From contig BFEA01000001.1 of assembly GCA_003427395.1 (NCBI GenBank), positions 5,779,188 to 5,815,024 of the forward strand: a stretch of DNA of 35,837 nucleotides. The letters are read 5' to 3'. The notes beneath the pieces were generated by a model. That model was not told where the DNA came from and did no database searches. It worked only from the letters and a program-made list of their open reading frames with translations. This DNA comes from Chara braunii. Taxonomy: Eukaryota; Streptophyta; Charophyceae; Charales; Characeae. The translations under genes and the position numbers were made by a program. The stretch's first letter is position 1; each line of letters starts with the position of its first letter. Shown piece after piece: positions 31,463 to 35,837 of the stretch.

Positions 31463-32370
31463 GTGAGTTTTTTCTTTTTCTTTTTTTGGGTGAAATTTGG
31501 TTGTGATGAGCACAAGAACACCTGACCAATTATTGCATTTTTGTTGACCTCCCAAAATAATAGTCTATGACTTATTTATCTATTATCTGTTTAAAAACAA
31601 AAGAAAATAAAAAATCTATTATCCACCTTCTTTTCTGTTCTAATGTGAAAAGTAACGTGGCAATCGATATGTACGTGGTGGATTGTGCGTCTATGTTCAT
31701 TTTCCCTAAATTCCTTAGTTTTTTTTCATTTATTCGTAATTTTTATTTGGCGACCTTCGCATCGACTTCCCTTTTTCCCCCTCATCCTTGTTCTTATTAC
31801 GTCGTTTTCGGTGGAACGAGAGCCCAGCTGCTTTGGAAGGACTCTAGCCAGTCCGGGTAATCCATTTTCTGTTTTTTTTTTTTTTTTTTTTTTTTTTAAT
31901 GAATTATAAATAATTGTAGTCCTTTTTTTCTGTTTTTGGGCCTGAGATTCTCAGAACAAGTTTCTAGGCAGAATGAAATGTCAGTGTACTTGCGCTGAAG
32001 ATGATTGTTGTTATTATGATTAAAAAAAAACTGCGCTGAAGATGATTGTTAAATGGTCAGCCCTCTCCCCCCCCCCCCCTTCCCCCCTCACCCCCTTTCG
32101 CTGAAGATGATTGTACTATGATTGAAAAAAAGAAAAACTTGCGCTGAAGATGATTGTACTATGATTGAAAAAAAAAAAAAAAAACTCGTGCTGAAGATGA
32201 TTGTTATTTTGGTAATCGAGGAGTCTAAAGTTGGGTGGGTAGGTGCAATCGCCTGCATATCGTTAATGTTATTGAATCCATACTTTCGTATATTATATAC
32301 ATAATATATTGTCACACTGTATGTGTATATCTATATAGGTATATAACATTATATGTTTATATACGTATAT
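31463..32370 (+). other. Probable intron with homopolymers and a 5-copy short repeat
   Basis: The sequence starts with GTGAGT and is T-rich. It contains a T run at about 31873-31898, a C run at about 32067-32079, and five copies of a GCTGAAGATGATTGT-containing unit (starting near 31992, 32033, 32099, 32141 and 32189), most followed by an A-rich stretch. No coding frame of interest is present. Confidence 0.55.
31992..32205. repeat. Degenerate tandem repeat, GCTGAAGATGATTGT unit, five copies
   Basis: The core GCTGAAGATGATTGT is repeated at irregular spacing (about 41-66 bases), usually followed by a TTATGATT- or CTATGATTG-type block and an A run. A C-rich insert separates copies two and three. 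It lies inside the presumed intron downstream of the 31463 donor. Confidence 0.85.
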
Positions 32371-32760
32371 AACCTACATCCACGTGGGCGGCCTTGTACG
32401 CAAGAGGTTCTGAACAGGGGGAGTTGTAAGGAAGAAGATTAAAAAACGAATTCATTCTTTTTTCTTTTTTTCGCTTTTGCGCTCTCATATTCATGTGATG
32501 ATATATACGTGGTGCCCACCTCAGGGTATCAGTTGTCGGGCGGTCGTTGATGCTTAACCACAGCCGGGGTTGAGGTGGATTATCACTTAGTGTATGTAAT
32601 CAGTTATCAGGGGATTCTGCAGACTGTTGAGGGTTTAGCCTCCTCCTGATGAGTCGGTAGGTGAAACTCCGACGAAACAGTCTGTCTGTCACAGCCCCTC
32701 GTTTGTTGTCCTGTTCTCCCTCTCTGCCTACGGTTTACCGGGCAGCTCTGTTTGACTATA
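32371..32760 (+). mobile_element. Ribozyme-bearing repeat unit 1 (possible retrozyme LTR)
   Basis: The unit starts CATCCACGTGGGCGGCC (32377), includes GTACGCAAGAGGTTCTGAAC and a T-rich block ending CGCTTTTGCGCTCTC, then unique sequence with the hammerhead (32620-32684). It ends CTCTCTGCCTACGGTTTACC ... GTTTGACTATA. Both ends recur in unit 2 (33433-33676), and the start recurs at 33688, 33933 and 34130. Plant retrozymes are small non-autonomous retroelements whose ~350-base LTRs each carry a type III hammerhead. The length and content here fit, but primer-binding and polypurine sites are not identified. Confidence 0.65.
32620..32684 (+). ncRNA. Type III hammerhead ribozyme
   Basis: All core elements are present in order. 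Stem III 5' strand CAGACTGT (32620-32627) pairs perfectly with ACAGTCTG (32677-32684). The predicted cleavage follows U at 32628 (GUU). Stem I is GAGGG (32629-32633) with TCCTC (32641-32645), four Watson-Crick pairs plus one G-U, closing a 7-base loop. The conserved CTGATGA is at 32646-32652. Stem II is GTCGG (32653-32657) with CCGAC (32669-32673), with an 11-base loop. GAAA is at 32674-32677, its last A starting stem III. Stem III is open, which makes it type III, the topology of viroid-like RNAs and plant LTR retrozymes. Loops 1 and 2 are of a size that could make the usual tertiary contact. No core base deviates. GUU is an allowed but less common cleavage triplet. Confidence 0.88.
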
Positions 32761-32773
32761 TAGATGCGCAAGG

Positions 32774-32989
32774 ATGGCATCAGGACTTCCTTCTTTCGAT
32801 GAACGTCCTGCTGGTTTGTTGGGATGTGGACCGCATGTCCTTTGTCAGGACTGTTTTGATGGGATGGTCCGTGCTAGTCGTTCTGCTGAATGCTGTGCTG
32901 GCGCAGCTCTCCTTGGGTATCCTTGTGAACGTCCACGTCATCCTAAGCGTGCCTGTCCTATCTGTCGGGGTGGGGGCTCCTCTTCCTGA
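32774..32989 (+). CDS. RING-like C-terminal exon or fragment
   Basis: The frame encodes LLGCGPHVLCQDC followed 36 residues later by ACPICRG and a stop after GGGSSS. The pattern C-x2-H-x2-C-x2-C ... C-P-x-C is that of the second half of a RING finger, the E2-binding fold of ubiquitin ligases. The extra Pro between C and H is unusual, and the first C-x2-C pair is absent, so it would have to come from an upstream exon. The upstream frame is closed at 32753. An acceptor GCATCAG|GA at 32782-32783 is in the right phase to follow the 31462 donor, but it lacks a pyrimidine tract. It lies between two LTR-like repeat units, so it may instead be cargo of a mobile element or a pseudogene. Confidence 0.45.
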   Translation: MASGLPSFDERPAGLLGCGPHVLCQDCFDGMVRASRSAECCAGAALLGYPCERPRHPKRACPICRGGGSSS

Positions 32990-33429
32990 CTGGTCAATAG
33001 AGTCAAGCAGGTCAGGAGCAACACTAATTGTTGTAGGACAGAAAGTTTTCGACACTACCAACAGATACGGAGTTGAAGAAAGAAGAAAGAAAATATTGAA
33101 AAAACTAAAAAAAAAAAAAAAAAAGAAATTGCTGAAGGAAAGAAAAAAGAAAAAAAGAAAAAAAAGAAAGAAAAAAAGAAGGAAAGAAAAACTATGTTGC
33201 ACTTTGTTGTGACAGTGGCAATTGGTTTATCTGTGGGATGTGTCATTTGCTTTGTTTGACTGGTAGGCCTTCCTCTTCCCTTGTCCTTTTTTTTTGACTG
33301 GATCCCTTTCTCTTTCTCTTGCCTCTGTGAGGTTTGGTTTCCTCCTCCTTTTCTTTACCTCTTTTTGCCTTTTGGCTGCGTGCAAGTGGCTCCTTGTGAC
33401 ACACGGGGATGGGGGCAGCCAGCGCTCAA
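32990..33429. other. Spacer between repeat units; purine-rich block
   Basis: After the RING-like stop the sequence becomes an A/G-rich low-complexity block (about 33100-33190), then T/C-rich sequence. A TGACACACGGGGATGGGGGC stretch at about 33399 introduces the next repeat unit and recurs near 33896. No gene is seen. Confidence 0.5.
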
Positions 33430-33680
33430 TCTGTCATCCACGTGGCTGGCTTTGTACGTAAGAGGCGATGAACAGGCAGAGCTTCCTTCTTTCCTTTTTT
33501 GTTTTGTCTTTTTCCGCCTTTGCGCTCCGATTCACAGTGTGACAATATAATATGTATGCGACAATGTATATGTAGGAGTCGGTGAAACTCCGACGAAACA
33601 GTTTGTCACAGCCTCTCGTTTGTTGTCCCTTCTCCCTCTCTGCCTACGGTTTACCGGGCAGCTCTGTTTGACTATATGTA
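33430..33680 (+). mobile_element. Repeat unit 2, with a half hammerhead
   Basis: It begins CATCCACGTGGCTGGC, contains the CCTTTGCGCTCCGAT block and ends with the same CTCTCTGCCTACGGTTTACC...GTTTGACTATAT as unit 1. The hammerhead stem II (GTCGG 33578-33582, CCGAC 33590-33594) and GAAA (33595-33598) are kept, with a shorter loop. The CTGATGA, stem I and cleavage side are missing, so this copy should not self-cleave in the same way. The 5' half appears deleted or replaced by AT-rich sequence. Confidence 0.75.
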
Positions 33681-34425
33681 TCAACCTACATCCACGTGGG
33701 CGGCCGTGTACGCAAGAGGTTTTGAACAGGGGGAGTTATAACTAAGGAGATAAAAAATGAATTGATTTTTTCTTGTTTTTCTATTGTTTTTACGCTCTGA
33801 TATCTTTGTGACGATATATATCGTCGAACACAGCTGCCCGGTAAACCGTAGGCAAAGAGGGAGAAGAAGACAACATATTTGCAAGTGTGTCGATATGACA
33901 CACGGGAGTGGGGGCAGCCGCCGCTCACCCTGCATCCACGTGGGCGGCCTTGTACGCAAGATGTTCTGAACAGGGGGAGTTGTAAGGAAGAAGATAAAAA
34001 AACGAATTCATTTTTTTTTATTCTTTTATTTTTCTTTTTTTCTTTTTTCGCTTTTGCGCTCTGATATTCATGTGACGATATATATATATCCGGTTGATGA
34101 TATATGATATATATAGCCGCCGCTCAACCTATATCCACGTGGGTGGCCTTGTACGCAAGAGGTTCTGAACAGGGGAAGTTGTAAGGAAGAAGATAAAAAA
34201 ATGAATTTATTTTTTTCTTCTTCTTTTCGCTTTTGTGCTCTGATAACTTTGTGACTGTATATCTGATATCTATGTGACGATATATATACTCCTTCTGTGC
34301 CTACGGGTGCAAACGGTTTACCGGGCAGCTTTGTTTGACGCTCCATATATATAGTCAAACAGAGCTGCCCGGTAAACCGTAGGCAGAGAGGGAGAAGAGG
34401 ACAACAAACGAGGGGCTATACATTA
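33681..34425. repeat. Rearranged cluster of repeat units 3-5
   Basis: Three more copies of the CATCCACGTGGGCGGCC...GTACGCAAGA...GAACAGGGGGAGTT...T-rich...GCGCTCTGATA module start near 33688, 33933 and 34130. The end module (GGTTTACCGGGCAGC...GTTTGAC) occurs inverted at 33824-33848 and 34354-34379 and direct at 34314-34339. The mixed orientations indicate nested insertion or recombination rather than simple tandem duplication. No hammerhead core remains here. Confidence 0.85.
34314..34379. repeat. 26-bp inverted repeat (hairpin)
   Basis: The arms 34314-34339 and 34354-34379 are complementary except for one base and enclose a 14-base AT-rich loop. Each arm is the GGTTTACCGGGCAGC...GTTTGAC end module of the ribozyme-bearing repeats. 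Confidence 0.95.
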
Positions 34426-34841
34426 GTATTTTTTTGACGCTCCATTATTTACATAAGTATTTTTTTACAATGCCGCATCTTCCCCTACGTCTGTGAGATT
34501 TTGCTTTTCTTTCGGTTATGTTTGAATTTAACCGTGTGTGACATTCTAGGTGGAATGTTTTGTACGTAGTCAGTCCGTAAATTGCGGTTAAAAATATGAT
34601 TGAAATAATAATGCAAGTATAATTCATAAAGGAGCTGGGCTACCAGCCGGGCCGCCCGGGTCCCGGGTGGCCAGCCCGTGCAAGGACCAGGGAAGGTCGC
34701 AGCCAAAAAGAAAAAAAAAAAATTCCAAAAAATCCGGGAAAAAATTATGTTATGCTGAAAAATAAAATGAACAACGTTTGCCTCAGGGTCACATCGAAAT
34801 TCTTCACCAAATTTAGAATAAAAAATAAAATTTAAAAATAA
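34426..34841. other. AT-rich spacer with a GC palindrome
   Basis: No gene is seen. At about 34636-34680 a GC-rich block contains GGCCGCCCGGG followed by CCCGGGTGGCC, a near-perfect palindrome in otherwise AT-rich DNA. It could be the end of an unidentified element. Confidence 0.45.
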
Positions 34842-35348
34842 TTATTTCGGTCGGTGATGCAAACGCTGGACTCGTTGGGAAGGGTGCAGGTCACTCCGCC
34901 GGGCCGTATGGGAAGAGGAAGAAGAACGATTGTTTCGGGCAGTGATACCAAGAATAGGACGGAGTGTGGGAGGAGATTTATGGGCCTTAAGAACACAATA
35001 GAGATACGGCAATGTGTCAGCATGAGGATAATTCCAATGATTGTTCCAAACTGCATGGCTATTCAGAATGTCAGCCACTGATTCAGCAGGCCGAGAATAC
35101 GTAGGACTGTCAAGGTGGCTTGACAGTTTGAATCTGTACCAATTTTTACAGCAAATAGCCAAATTATGTGATGTTTTGTCCACAGGAACAATCGCAAAGG
35201 ATTCTTGAAGCTGACGCAGGGCCGTATGCGCGTGCCGCAAAGAGCGAGGCTGTCGCAATGGTGACGCGGTAGTCACATCTGGCTTTCCAGTGGTGACCGA
35301 TTCGGATCTGCGGGCAGACCTACCAAATTCTTGTGGTTTGACAACCAC
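34842..35348 (-). pseudogene. Penelope-like element reverse transcriptase fragment
   Basis: The minus frame contains ESFAIVPVDKTSHNLAICCK (35141-35200), WYRFKL, then LPYLYCVLKAHKSPPTLRPI (34950-35020). The VPVDK...N...CK...Y and LPYLY..LK.HK....RPI blocks are the N-terminal RT motifs of Penelope-like retroelements, distinct from LTR and LINE RTs. After RPILG the resemblance stops, and neither motif A nor the catalytic DD, thumb or GIY-YIG nuclease is found, so this is a fragment. It sits about 20 bases from the Josephin exon and on the opposite strand. Penelope-like elements can carry hammerheads, but theirs are minimal type I, unlike the ribozyme at 32620. Confidence 0.72.
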
Positions 35349-35364
35349 AAATGTCTGCCTACAG

Positions 35365-35837
35365 GCTTCTCAGCGTCAATGTTATAGTGCATCCCAATTT
35401 CTTACGATTGCGTATCAGCTTGACGCTGTTGAAAATCAGTTGTTGCTTGACCATAATAGTCCACCTGCAGAAGGTAGTAACTATACTACCTCAGGAGGCT
35501 TTACTGTAAATGTCTTACAGTATCAGTTGTTGCTTGACCATAATAGTCCACCTGCAGAAGGTAGTAACTATACTACCTCAGGAGGCTTTACTGTAAATGT
35601 CTTACAGTTAGCGTTTCACGGTCGCCACCTTCTTATGCATCATACGACGCCAGGCGATGACCTCAATAACGATCCTCATATTTTTGCCTGTATTTTACAT
35701 AGACCCGGGCATTATATGGCACTCATTCGTGCAGCTGCCCAGTGGGAACTGTGGGATGGTGGGACGATGAGTCAGGTCATTTTCGACGTGAATGAATTTT
35801 TGCGAGCGTTGTCGAATCATACTTTATTCTGGATTAT
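35365..35837 (+). CDS. Josephin-like cysteine protease exon (partial, runs off the window)
   Basis: A frame open for 157 codons begins right after a good acceptor (TGTCTGCCTACAG|G, AG at 35363-35364). It starts ASQRQCYSASQFLTIAYQLD, which aligns with the segment just after the catalytic Cys helix of Josephin domains. It continues with GGFTVNVLQLAFHGRHLLMH, PHIFACILHRPGHYMALI with the candidate catalytic His in GHY, and WELWDGG where an Asp takes the place of the usual Asn/Asp. Josephin enzymes cleave ubiquitin chains. The catalytic Cys would be on the preceding exon, which I cannot find. An 87-bp exact in-frame duplication (29 residues) interrupts the fold between helix and core. The protein is cut at the right edge. 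Confidence 0.62.
35434..35607 (+). repeat. 87-bp tandem duplication inside the Josephin-like exon
   Basis: Units 35434-35520 and 35521-35607 are identical except for the first base. Each encodes 29 residues including LLLDHNSPPAEGSNYTTSGG and the FTVNVLQ strand. Being a multiple of three, it keeps the frame open. Near-identity means it is very recent or an assembly artefact. Confidence 0.97.

Noticed and set aside
32620-32684. Reading the hammerhead as the Penelope-type (type I) ribozyme
   Set aside because: A type I fold would need stem I pairing between sequence before CTGATGA and after a downstream GUC (32690), and those strands are not complementary; the type III fold pairs fully.
32661-33212. 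Plus ORF of 183 codons with a hydrophobic segment
   Set aside because: Overlaps the hammerhead, the repeat end module and a poly(A/G) block; it is an out-of-frame reading of the RING-like segment.
1-35837. CRISPR arrays, bacterial operons, rRNA genes
   Set aside because: None seen; repeats here are of eukaryotic transposon or microsatellite type.

Overview
The window is nuclear DNA of a eukaryote, most likely a green plant of the streptophyte line. A charophyte-like alga or early land plant would fit, but the sequence alone does not settle the species. The pointers are plant-type CCCTAAA motifs, a plant L1-type LINE, small TIR elements starting GGGTAA.TTG.AAAAT, a type III hammerhead ribozyme of the kind carried by plant retrozymes, a Penelope-like RT fragment (rare in flowering plants, known from algae), and splice-site-like signals. 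It is an accessory, repeat-dominated region: nearly everything recognisable is a decayed transposable element. Three stretches could be host-gene material: an acidic exon (30073-31462), a RING-like fragment (32774-32989) and a Josephin-like exon that runs off the right edge (35365-35837).

Layout. 1-60 is an AG microsatellite. 938-5120 (minus) is a broken Ty3/gypsy element (gag, zinc knuckle, protease, half of RT) whose leader holds a 29-bp CCCTAAA-containing array. 5120-8090 is non-coding and carries a 140-bp direct repeat, a small hairpin-forming dispersed motif and a 440-bp polypurine tract. 8090-9300 (minus) holds fragments of two LINE families. 9300-13790 is AT-rich with no gene, but contains a perfect-centred giant foldback element (12828-13404). 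13790-15040 (plus) holds the C-terminal part of another LINE.

16076-25729 (minus) is a long L1-type LINE with ORF1 (zinc knuckle), an APE-type endonuclease, RT and a C-terminal zinc domain. Its ORF2 has been internally amplified: a ~1.55-kb block running from RT motif B to past the RT occurs three times in tandem, and a 416-bp RT block occurs twice. 26053-26988 holds two neighbouring TIR/foldback elements. 27228-27516 is a tandem pair of ~145-bp repeats. 28560-28695 is a 93-base A tract with 9-bp flanking duplications.

30073-31462 is probably exon 1 of a host gene, with a short upstream ORF and a GTGAGT donor. 32371-34425 is a cluster of related repeats. One of them holds a complete type III hammerhead ribozyme (32620-32684) and another keeps only half of it. 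A RING-like reading frame lies between these two repeats. 34842-35348 (minus) is a Penelope-like RT fragment. From 35365 a Josephin-like cysteine-protease exon runs off the right edge, with an in-frame 87-bp tandem duplication.

There is no operon-like cooperation. The biological stories are retroelement structure (ribozyme repeats, internally amplified LINE, TIR elements) and the two host-like protein fragments sitting inside it. The most interesting unit is the hammerhead-bearing repeat cluster at 32.4-34.4 kb.
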